Source of the DNA: Paracoccaceae bacterium
Lineage (GTDB): Bacteria; Pseudomonadota; Alphaproteobacteria; Rhodobacterales; Rhodobacteraceae
Length of the DNA stretch: 5,247 bases
Direction: 5' to 3'
Assembly: GCA_020852535.1 (NCBI GenBank)
Contig: JADZAO010000116.1
Coordinates: forward strand, 1-5,247
Of this stretch, positions 1 through 5,247 are shown one piece after another; the stretch's first letter is position 1; each line of letters begins with the position of its first letter. The translations under genes and the position numbers were made by a program. The notes below the pieces were generated by a model. It had not been told where the DNA came from. It made no database searches and saw only the letters and a list, made by a program, of their open reading frames with translations.

Positions 1-859
1 CCGTGTCGCCGGTGACCTTGCAGCCGAAGGATGCTTCGGCAATCTGTTTGACCAGATCGTTTGGCACTAGAAGTGTTGCTTCCTCTCGGATGATGTCGAC
101 AACGAATAAGAGCACTTGATCGCTGTCGTCTTCTTTTGCCACGCGGTCCATTGAAGCCATTAGGCTGGCTTTGCGGACGAGAACGACTTGCGGTGCGGTA
201 GTTTCTAGCACCGAGATGCGGAGTTTTTTGTCCGCGACGGTGTATTCCTTTGAGTCCATGCGTAGCAGGGCAGCGTCAGAGAAAGCAGAAACATCTGATT
301 TTGCTTCGAACATTGCGGTCGTAAGTTCGTTCAGGTTTACCTTTAGATCGGCGGCCAGTTTCTCGGCCACGGCGCGGTCATGCGACGTGGTCGTGGGTGA
401 GCGGAATTCCAGTGTGTCTGAGATAATGCAAGAAAGCATTATGCCTTTGATAGCGTACGGGGCGTGGGCCAGATCGTTGCCTATTAGATCGTGCATGATT
501 GTGGCAGTACAGGCCAGCGGGCGGATGGTAATGTCGATTGGGTTTCTTGTCTTGATGCCGCCGACCAACATGTGATGATCTATGATGCCGATGATCTTGG
601 CGTCGTTTATTGACGGCGGCAGCTCGGTGGGGTTGTTGGTGTCGACGATCACCACCGTATCTTCGGCGGTCACGTCCGAGATGATTTCTGGCCTCGCGAG
701 CTTCCAGTGTTTTAGTACGAAGGCTGCTTCGGTGTTTGGTTCACCAAGAAGCACTGGTTTTGCGGGAGTACCTTTGTGTGACAGATACCATGCCCAGATG
801 ATCGGTGAGCCGATAGAGTCGGTATCAGGGGATTTGTGGCCGAAGACGAGTGTGGTCAT
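1..859 (-). CDS. ppaC: Manganese-dependent inorganic pyrophosphatase (family II, DHH superfamily), 3' end outside window
   Basis: A cytosolic enzyme that hydrolyses pyrophosphate to two phosphates, pulling biosynthetic reactions forward. The frame from the ATG at 859 stays open for 286 codons to the window edge. The family is about 305-310 aa, so roughly 20 C-terminal residues, including the usual SRKKQ-type substrate-binding motif, lie outside. Visible metal-ligand motifs are GHKSPDTDS at residues 7-15 (H8, D12, D14), VDTNN at 72-76 (D73), DHH at 94-96 and SDT at 147-149 (D148). Their spacing matches the Bacillus family II enzyme (H9, D13, D15, D75, H97, D149). The N-terminal DHH domain is followed by the DHHA2 domain (from about residue 190). 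The start is supported by an AGG 8 nt upstream and by motif position. It is divergent from groESL with its own candidate promoter at 896-924. Identification is firm. Confidence 0.95.
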   Translation of the reverse strand, partial: MTTLVFGHKSPDTDSIGSPIIWAWYLSHKGTPAKPVLLGEPNTEAAFVLKHWKLARPEIISDVTAEDTVVIVDTNNPTELPPSINDAKIIGIIDHHMLVGGIKTRNPIDITIRPLACTATIMHDLIGNDLAHAPYAIKGIMLSCIISDTLEFRSPTTTSHDRAVAEKLAADLKVNLNELTTAMFEAKSDVSAFSDAALLRMDSKEYTVADKKLRISVLETTAPQVVLVRKASLMASMDRVAKEDDSDQVLLFVVDIIREEATLLVPNDLVKQIAEASFGCKVTGDT

Positions 860-895
860 GATTGTAACCTGTGTAAGGTTGCGCTTTTGGCGCGG

Positions 896-924
896 TGTAT
901 AGGCGAGGGAGGTGGGCTTGTCAC
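896..924 (-). promoter_or_regulatory. Candidate sigma-70-type promoter for ppaC
   Basis: Read on the minus strand, GTGACA (924-919, five of six matches to TTGACA) is separated by 17 bp from TATACA (901-896, four of six matches to TATAAT). Transcription would begin near position 889, giving a leader of about 30 nt before the ppaC ATG at 859. The -35 box overlaps the stop codon of the open frame at 921-1106. This is a pattern match only, with no experimental support. Confidence 0.4.
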
Positions 925-1106
925 CCTTGTGTGGTTTTCTTATTTAGCACGGCTTTGACTAGTAGGGTGGTGGCTTTGTTGATCTGCGGGGCGGTGCGGG
1001 GGACGATCATATCGTAGCGTGGGTCGTTGCAGCGATATATGCTTAGCAGGACTCCCTTTATGTCGTTTCTTTTGCTTGCCAGAGCTGTTCTTAGGCAAAG
1101 ATGGTG
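921..1106 (-). pseudogene. Possible remnant of a short gene upstream of ppaC
   Basis: This minus-strand frame is open for 61 codons between a TAG (1107-1109) and a TGA (921-923). It has no ATG, GTG or TTG before a methionine about halfway along. From about codon 7 it reads like real protein, including segments such as RNDIKGVLLSIYR and DPRYDMIVPRTAPQINKA, and many codons in the second half end in C or G. A neighbouring frame offers a TTG start at 1125 followed by TVKPLAPSLPK. A single-base shift near 1090 would join the two into a protein of about 67 aa. That suggests a broken small gene, though a non-standard start or chance is also possible. I do not recognise the family and assign no function. 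Confidence 0.3.
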
Positions 1107-1125
1107 CTAGTGGTTTCACAGTCAA

Positions 1126-1348
1126 TTATTGCCTGTTTTTCGAGTTGGATGTGTGATGAAGATGTTGACGTTAGAGTTTTTTTGTGGCCAGTGCCGTATT
1201 AGACAAAGCAATAGTAGGGCGTTTTATCTGCTTTTTTAGAGGGGCTGGGGCGAAAGGTGCTGTCGTATGGTGAGGTGCTGCCAAGGGTGGTGGATCACGA
1301 AGGTCCCTACGATTAGGTGGTGGTGCACAATTTTCTTAGCTACGTGTT
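1126..1348. other. Intergenic stretch with no recognised feature
   Basis: This is the non-coding part of the divergent region between ppaC and groESL. Frames on both strands are short and broken; the longest pieces are under 30 codons and have no convincing ribosome-binding site. Runs of T at 1180-1186 and 1232-1237 are not preceded by a strong hairpin on the plus strand, so I do not call a terminator. Confidence 0.5.
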
Positions 1349-1377
1349 CTTGACGCTTGTGATGGACGTCCCTATCT
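1349..1377 (+). promoter_or_regulatory. RpoH (sigma-32)-type heat-shock promoter of groESL
   Basis: CTTGAC (1349-1354) and CCTATCT (1371-1377) are separated by 16 bp. The second box fits the alphaproteobacterial RpoH -10 form CYTATNT exactly, and CTTG begins the -35 box as in other heat-shock promoters. Transcription would begin around 1383-1386, immediately before or at the left edge of the CIRCE operator. The element might also be read by the housekeeping sigma factor, because TTGACG is close to a sigma-70 -35 box. Confidence 0.75.
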
Positions 1378-1386
1378 AAGCTTTAG

Positions 1387-1413
1387 TTAGCACTCGACAC
1401 GATTGAGTGCTAA
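1387..1413 (+). promoter_or_regulatory. CIRCE operator (HrcA binding site)
   Basis: The site is TTAGCACTC (1387-1395), a 9-bp spacer, and GAGTGCTAA (1405-1413): a perfect match to the consensus inverted repeat in both arms. HrcA is known to bind this element and repress chaperonin operons until heat shock titrates GroEL away from it. Its place just downstream of the predicted start point would block transcription and also puts the repeat in the 5' untranslated mRNA. Confidence 0.97.
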
Positions 1414-1433
1414 TAAAATTTAACTTGGAATCT

Positions 1434-1439
1434 AGGGAG
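1434..1439 (+). promoter_or_regulatory. groES ribosome-binding site
   Basis: AGGGAG lies 9 nt before the ATG at 1449 and decides the groES start. A GTG in the same frame at 1407 falls inside the CIRCE right arm and has no Shine-Dalgarno sequence, so it is not the start. Confidence 0.85.
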
Positions 1440-1448
1440 TGTTCTCAG

Positions 1449-1736
1449 ATGGCATTAAAACCGCTGCATGACCGCGTGCTCGTCAAGCGCATTCAGGGTG
1501 AAGACAAGACCAAGGGCGGTCTTATCATCCCCGACACTGCGAAGGAAAAGCCCGCCGAAGGCGAGATCATCGCGGTAGGTCAAGGCGCGCGTAAGGATTC
1601 GGGCGAGTTGATCGCTCCGTCCGTAAAAGCTGGTGACCGTATCTTGTTTGGCAAATGGTCGGGCACCGAAGTGACGCTTGACGGTCAAGAACTGTTGATA
1701 ATGAAAGAAAGTGACATCCTCGGCATTATTACCTGA
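1449..1736 (+). CDS. groES: Co-chaperonin GroES (Cpn10), 95 aa
   Basis: GroES forms the heptameric lid that caps the GroEL cylinder in the cytosol, closing the folding chamber in the ATP-bound state. The 95-aa length is standard. The Cpn10 signature begins at residue 3 (LKPLHDRVLVKR) and runs into the mobile loop (about residues 17-33), where the hydrophobic LII at 25-27 in GGLIIPD is the expected GroEL contact. The C-terminal part ends with ELLIMKESDILGII, typical of the family. It is the first gene of the groESL operon, 70 nt before groEL, and sits behind an RpoH-type promoter and a perfect CIRCE, so heat induction through both RpoH and HrcA is expected. No missing residues or disruptions are seen. 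Confidence 0.97.
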   Translation: MALKPLHDRVLVKRIQGEDKTKGGLIIPDTAKEKPAEGEIIAVGQGARKDSGELIAPSVKAGDRILFGKWSGTEVTLDGQELLIMKESDILGIIT

Positions 1737-1745
1737 GGACGCTGT

Positions 1746-1765
1746 GGCGTGCCGTGACGCGCGCC
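1746..1765 (+). other. Hairpin in the groES-groEL spacer
   Basis: GGCGTGC (1746-1752) can pair with GCGCGCC (1759-1765) around a 6-nt loop, giving seven pairs with one wobble. No T-run follows, so it is not an intrinsic terminator. It may be an mRNA processing or stabilising element, but that is inferred from position only. Confidence 0.35.
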
Positions 1766-1806
1766 TTGCATGATCAAGCCAATAGAAATTCAGAGGAGTC
1801 TGCACT

Positions 1807-3453
1807 ATGGGTGCTAAAGACGTTCGTTTTGATACAGATGCCCGCGATCGCATGCTTCGCGGCGTGAACATTCTTGCTGATGCAGTTAAAGTCACGCTCG
1901 GTCCCAAAGGCCGTAATGTCGTGATTGAGAAATCCTTCGGCGCACCGCGTATTACCAAGGACGGTGTTTCGGTCGCCAAGGAAATCGAACTCTCGGACAA
2001 GTTTGAGAATATGGGCGCTCAGATGGTGAAGGAAGTTGCTTCCCGTACCAATGATGAAGCCGGAGATGGTACCACTACTGCCACCGTTCTTGCTCAAGCA
2101 ATTGTCAAAGAGGGCTTGAAGGCCGTTGCGGCTGGTATGAACCCGATGGACCTGAAGCGTGGTATAGACATGGCAACTGCCAAGGTTGTGGCAGCTATCA
2201 AGGCTGCTGCCCGTCCGGTTAAAGATTCGGATGAAGTTGCGCAGGTTGGCACCATCTCGGCCAATGGTGAAGCCGAAATCGGACGCCAAATTGCTGATGC
2301 GATGCAAAAGGTTGGCAATGAGGGTGTCATTACTGTCGAAGAGAACAAGGGTCTTGAAACCGAGACTACTGTTGTTGAAGGCATGCAATTCGACCGTGGG
2401 TATCTGTCGCCTTACTTTGTGACCAATGCTGATAAAATGATCGCTGAATTGGAAGACGCGTTCATCTTGCTGCACGAGAAGAAACTCTCGTCGCTGCAAC
2501 CGATGGTTCCGCTGTTGGAAGCCGTGATCCAGTCGCAACGTCCGCTGATAATCGTGGCAGAAGACGTTGAAGGCGAGGCTCTTGCCACGCTCGTTGTCAA
2601 CAAGTTGCGTGGTGGGCTGAAGGTCGCTGCCGTCAAAGCTCCAGGTTTTGGTGATCGTCGCAAGGCCATGTTGCAGGACATCGCGATTCTTACCGGTGGT
2701 CAGGTGATTTCTGATGATCTTGGTATGAAGCTGGAGTCGGTGACGATTGATATGCTTGGTCGCGCTAAGAAAGTCTCGATCAACAAGGATAATACGACCA
2801 TCGTTGACGGTGCCGGTAACAAGGCCGAAATCGCGGCGCGTGTGGCTCAAATCCGGACCCAGATCGAAGAAACTACTTCGGACTACGATCGTGAGAAACT
2901 GCAAGAGCGCGTAGCCAAGTTGGCTGGCGGTGTTGCGGTGATCAAGGTCGGCGGCATGACTGAAGTTGAAGTGAAAGAGCGCAAGGATCGCGTTGATGAT
3001 GCGCTGAATGCAACTCGTGCTGCGGTTCAAGAAGGTATCGTCGTCGGCGGCGGCGTGGCTCTGATCCAGGCGGGTAAGTCTCTGGAAGGTATGGTTGGAG
3101 CAAACCCTGACCAGACCAATGGCATCAACATCGTTCGTCGTGCTCTGGAAGCGCCGCTTCGTCAGATTGCTCAGAACGCGGGTGTCGACGGTTCGGTTGT
3201 TGCTGGTAAGGTTCGCGAATCGAGCAATAAGTCGTTTGGCTTTAATGCCCAGACTGAAGAATATGGCGACATGTTCAAGTTTGGCGTCATCGATCCAGCC
3301 AAGGTCGGTCGTACTGCTTTGGAAGATGCGGCTTCGGTTGCTTCGTTGCTGATCACTACCGAATGCATGATCGCTGAGCGTCCGGTCGAAAAGTCGGCTG
3401 CCGGCGTCGGCGGAGGCATGGGCGGCATGGGTGGCATGGACGGGATGATGTAA
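1807..3453 (+). CDS. groEL: Chaperonin GroEL (Cpn60), 548 aa
   Basis: This is the 60-kDa subunit of the double-heptamer chaperonin that encloses unfolded proteins and folds them using ATP in the cytosol. The length is standard. The equatorial domain shows the ATP-binding KVTLGPKGRNV (28-38) and GDGTTTAT (86-93), with D87 present. D398, needed for ATP hydrolysis, is present in VDDALNAT (396-403). The chaperonin signature AAVQEGIVVGGG is at 405-416. The apical domain spans roughly 190-375. The C-terminus ends in the usual GGM repeats (535-548). AGAGGAG ends 8 nt before the ATG at 1807. The gene follows groES by 70 nt and is followed by a strong terminator, so the two form one heat-shock operon. 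The frame is intact and nothing in it suggests a specialised paralogue. Confidence 0.99.
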   Translation: MGAKDVRFDTDARDRMLRGVNILADAVKVTLGPKGRNVVIEKSFGAPRITKDGVSVAKEIELSDKFENMGAQMVKEVASRTNDEAGDGTTTATVLAQAIVKEGLKAVAAGMNPMDLKRGIDMATAKVVAAIKAAARPVKDSDEVAQVGTISANGEAEIGRQIADAMQKVGNEGVITVEENKGLETETTVVEGMQFDRGYLSPYFVTNADKMIAELEDAFILLHEKKLSSLQPMVPLLEAVIQSQRPLIIVAEDVEGEALATLVVNKLRGGLKVAAVKAPGFGDRRKAMLQDIAILTGGQVISDDLGMKLESVTIDMLGRAKKVSINKDNTTIVDGAGNKAEIAARVAQIRTQIEETTSDYDREKLQERVAKLAGGVAVIKVGGMTEVEVKERKDRVDDALNATRAAVQEGIVVGGGVALIQAGKSLEGMVGANPDQTNGINIVRRALEAPLRQIAQNAGVDGSVVAGKVRESSNKSFGFNAQTEEYGDMFKFGVIDPAKVGRTALEDAASVASLLITTECMIAERPVEKSAAGVGGGMGGMGGMDGMM

Positions 3454-3478
3454 TCATCCCTCTTACGCTAACAGAATG

Positions 3479-3506
3479 GGGGCGCAGCGTAAGCTGTGCC
3501 CCTTTT
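3479..3506 (+). terminator. Intrinsic terminator of groESL
   Basis: GGGGCGCAGC (3479-3488) pairs with GCTGTGCCCC (3493-3502) over 10 bp with one G-T wobble, closed by a GTAA (GNRA-type) tetraloop and followed by TTTT (3503-3506). It lies 25 nt after the groEL stop. A competing upstream pairing is described in the findings. Confidence 0.92.
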
Positions 3507-3757
3507 CGTTAGATCACCAGTGAACTCTGACAGAGAGTTTGTGTTGCTTATTTGTGCGTATGTTCCATTCGATGACCCAATCGTATTGTCCTTGATGAAG
3601 CTCATCAACGTATTGTTGGTCAGTGCGTTGATGTTCGTTGTGGTTGATCATCCTATAGATCGTGTTACGCGAACGGTTGGAGCGGGCCGGGTACGGTTGG
3701 CTAATTAGGTTCTTACGGTGCTGTTGGTACTGCCTTTGTTCGCGTGCTTAGTGGTTT
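3507..3757. other. Convergent spacer between groEL and purK
   Basis: After the groESL terminator, 251 nt separate the converging groESL and purEK units. I see no clear terminator serving the purK strand: the small GGTT-TTT-AACC hairpin over the purK stop (3753-3763) lacks a T-run in the right place. The only coding candidate is the doubtful open frame at 3595-3708. Confidence 0.5.
3595..3708 (+). CDS. Doubtful small hydrophobic open frame, 37 aa
   Basis: A plus-strand frame starts at an ATG (3595) and encodes 37 residues. Its N-terminal half is hydrophobic (MKLINVLLVSALMFVVV, about residues 1-17) and is followed by DHPIDRVTRTVGAGRV, so it resembles one short membrane segment with a basic tail. 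There is no recognisable Shine-Dalgarno sequence before the ATG, and the frame lies beyond the groESL terminator with no evident promoter. The same frame stays open upstream into the terminator, which weakens the ATG as a start. I do not recognise the family. It could be a small membrane protein, a gene remnant or chance. Confidence 0.22.
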   Translation: MKLINVLLVSALMFVVVDHPIDRVTRTVGAGRVRLAN

Positions 3758-4837
3758 TTAACCGACCACACGGTTCACGTGACCCATCTTGCGGCCTGTG
3801 CGTGTCTCTGATTTTCCATATAGGTGTAGGGCCGCGTTCTTTTCTTTAGAAATTTCTGGTACGCGTAAGATATCCTCGCCGATCAGATTTTCCATCACCA
3901 CGTTGGAATGACGCGACCCATCGCCCAGCGGCCAGCCTGTCACGGCGCGAATGTGTTGTTCGAACTGGTCGATTGCGCAGCCGTTTTGCGTCCAGTGGCC
4001 TGAGTTGTGTACCCGAGGGGCAATCTCGTTGACGATTAGGCCAGCAGGCGTAACAAAAAATTCAACCCCCATGACACCTACGTAATCGAGCGCGTTTAGG
4101 ATGCGGGATGCTATCAGGATGGCGTCGGTGCGCTGCGAGGGCGACAGGCGAGCGGGGATCGTTGTTTTGTGCAAAATGCCTGAACGGTACACATTTTCGC
4201 CCGGATCATAGCAGGAAACCGATCCGTTGAGGCCGCGGGCGGCGATGACGGAAATTTCGTAGCTGAAGTCTATGAAACCTTCGAGTACGGCCTCGGCTCC
4301 ATGCATTTTTGCTAGCGCAGCAGGAGCATTAGCACGTGACATGATGCGGACCTGCCCCTTGCCGTCATAGCCGAGGCACGCGGTTTTCAGGATCGCGGGT
4401 GTTCCGATGCGGTCGAGGGCTGCGGTCAGGTCGGCCATCGTTGTGACACGGGCATAGGGTGCTGTGGTCAGGCCGAGTTCTGTGAGGAAATCTTTTTCTA
4501 CGATGCGATTTTGTGAAACGGCGAGGGAACGGCGGTTGGGGCGGATCGGGTGGGTCTTTTCCAATACGTCGAGGGCACTGGTGTGGATGTTTTCGAATTC
4601 ATAGGTGACGACACAGACAGAGGCCGCAAAACGGGTTAGCGCGGCATGGTCGTCATAGCCCGCCGTGGTCAGTCGGTGGGCAACATGTTCGGCGGGTGGG
4701 TTTGCGGTAGGCTCGTAGATATGGGTCAGGTAGCCAAGGCGTGAGGCCGCGACTTAAAGCATACGACCAAGCTGTCCTCCGCCGAGAATGCCGATGGTGG
4801 AGCCTGCGGGAAGTACTCCGGTCATCTGTTTACTCAT
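3758..4837 (-). pseudogene. purK: N5-carboxyaminoimidazole ribonucleotide synthase, interrupted by an in-frame stop at codon 28
   Basis: PurK uses ATP and bicarbonate to convert AIR to N5-CAIR, which PurE then rearranges to CAIR in purine synthesis. Read through, the gene is 359 codons, the normal family length. N-terminal GGGQLGRM lies at residues 19-26, YEFEN at 79-83, the ATP-grasp glycine-rich GYDGKGQ at 156-162, MGVEFF at 256-261, NEIAPRVHNSGHWT at 270-283 and GRKMGHVN at 348-355. A TAA (4756-4754) replaces the residue after GGGQLGRML, where relatives usually have alanine. The remaining frame is open and PurK-like throughout. The first in-frame start after the stop is a TTG at 4564, which would lose the nucleotide-binding N-terminus. 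The ATG at 4837 overlaps the purE stop by 8 nt; a second ATG at 4825 is an alternative start. Gene identity is firm. Whether it is a pseudogene, a sequencing error or a read-through gene is open. Confidence 0.9.
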
Positions 4838-5247
4838 CCTTCGGTTCTTCGGGGATCGAAGCGGATAACGCTATGCGCCAAGCGTCGAGACGGGCGGCAA
4901 GGGCTACGTCGTTCAGTGCAAGGATACTCGCAGCCATGAGGGCAGCATTGGCGGCCCCTGTTGAGCCGATGGCCATTGTTGCAACCGGATAGCCGCGCGG
5001 CATTTGCAGTATGGAATAAAGGCTGTCGACACCTGAAAGCGTCTTAGTATGTACGGGTACACCGATTACCGGAACGCGGGTCTTCGACGCCATCATGCCG
5101 GGTAAGTGGGCAGCCCCGCCGGCACCCGCGATTATGACCTGAAGCCCGCGCTCGACGGCGGTTTTCCCATAGGTCCAAAGTCGGTCTGGGGTACGGTGGG
5201 CCGAGACGATCTTGGTCTCGTAGGTGATGCCAAGAGTATTGAGTAGG
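4830..5247 (-). CDS. purE: N5-carboxyaminoimidazole ribonucleotide mutase, class I, 5' end outside window
   Basis: PurE shifts the carboxyl group of N5-CAIR to carbon 4, giving CAIR, in the cytosolic purine pathway. The window holds 138 C-terminal codons and the stop; the class I protein is about 160 aa, so roughly 20-25 N-terminal residues lie outside. Visible motifs are SAHRTP (visible residues 15-20, with the catalytic histidine), GAGGAAHLPGM (41-51), GVPVHTKTLSGVDSLYSILQMPRG (62-85, in two parts: GVPV and SGVDSL) and GAANAAL (97-103). All are typical of bacterial class I PurE. Its final codons overlap the start of purK (GATGAGTAA contains the ATG), an arrangement that allows translational coupling. 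No disruption is seen in the visible part. Confidence 0.95.
   Translation of the reverse strand, partial: LLNTLGITYETKIVSAHRTPDRLWTYGKTAVERGLQVIIAGAGGAAHLPGMMASKTRVPVIGVPVHTKTLSGVDSLYSILQMPRGYPVATMAIGSTGAANAALMAASILALNDVALAARLDAWRIALSASIPEEPKDE

Noticed and set aside
171..902. Two plus-strand open frames (171-575 and 582-902) opposite ppaC
   Set aside because: They lie over the clear ppaC coding sequence on the other strand, and their Ser/Val-rich translations show no domain.
1407..1448. Upstream GTG start for groES giving a 109-aa protein
   Set aside because: The GTG lies in the right arm of CIRCE and has no ribosome-binding site; the 95-aa product from the ATG at 1449 has the usual length and N-terminus.
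1455..2000. Minus-strand open frame across groES and the start of groEL
   Set aside because: It crosses two well-supported genes on the opposite strand and has no recognisable content.
1774..3030. Long open frame (418 codons) on the minus strand opposite groEL
   Set aside because: It is a shadow of the strongly constrained groEL coding strand, with low-complexity His/Asn/Arg-rich translation and no family features.
3405..3453. Short GGM-type repeats at the 3' end of groEL
   Set aside because: These encode the normal flexible Gly-Gly-Met tail of GroEL and are not a DNA repeat element.
3496..3594. Upstream extension of the small frame to an earlier start at 3496
   Set aside because: That start lies inside the 3' arm of the groESL terminator, so the extension would not be on a terminated transcript and has no ribosome-binding site.
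3753..3763. GGTT-TTT-AACC hairpin over the purK stop as a terminator for purEK
   Set aside because: The stem is only 4 bp and no T-run follows it in the direction of purK transcription.
3758..4564. A separate 268-aa gene starting at the TTG at 4564
   Set aside because: The homology to PurK continues upstream in the same frame through codons 29-91 and, past the TAA, codons 1-27, so this is the 3' part of an interrupted purK and not an independent gene.

Overview
The window looks like chromosome from an alphaproteobacterium, most likely a Rhodobacterales (roseobacter-type) organism of moderate GC content. This rests on the wording of the PpaC, GroES/GroEL and PurK proteins, on a groESL promoter with the alphaproteobacterial RpoH -10 form (CYTATNT), and on a perfect CIRCE operator. 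The lineage is judged from memory of the families; no search was run. I see no mobile element, CRISPR array, tRNA or rRNA.

Layout from left to right. (1) Positions 1-859, minus strand: ppaC, a manganese-dependent inorganic pyrophosphatase, missing only its last ~20 codons at the window edge. It has a plausible promoter of its own and a short leader. (2) Positions 860-1348: mostly non-coding. It includes a 61-codon open frame (921-1106, minus) that reads like protein but has no usable start, so it may be a gene remnant. (3) Positions 1349-3506, plus strand: the heat-shock operon groES-groEL, with an RpoH-type promoter, CIRCE, both genes, and a strong intrinsic terminator with a GTAA tetraloop. 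(4) Positions 3507-3757: a short convergent intergenic stretch holding one doubtful 37-aa open frame. (5) Positions 3758-5247, minus strand: purE (5' end cut off by the window) overlapping purK by 8 nt, the pair that converts AIR to CAIR in purine synthesis.

The most notable observation is that purK carries one in-frame TAA at codon 28, directly after the conserved GGGQLGRML motif. The other 331 codons stay open and are clearly PurK. This is a young pseudogene, a sequencing error, or a case of readthrough. If real, it leaves a class I PurE without its partner, which suggests dependence on high CO2/bicarbonate or on another purine source. A further departure from the expected PurK sequence lies in the ATP-grasp glycine-rich region.

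The genes are housekeeping: protein folding under stress, pyrophosphate removal, and purine synthesis. I found no convincing undescribed system. The secondary observations are RNA-level: alternative pairings near the groES ribosome-binding site and at the groEL terminator, and hairpins in the groES-groEL spacer and the ppaC leader.
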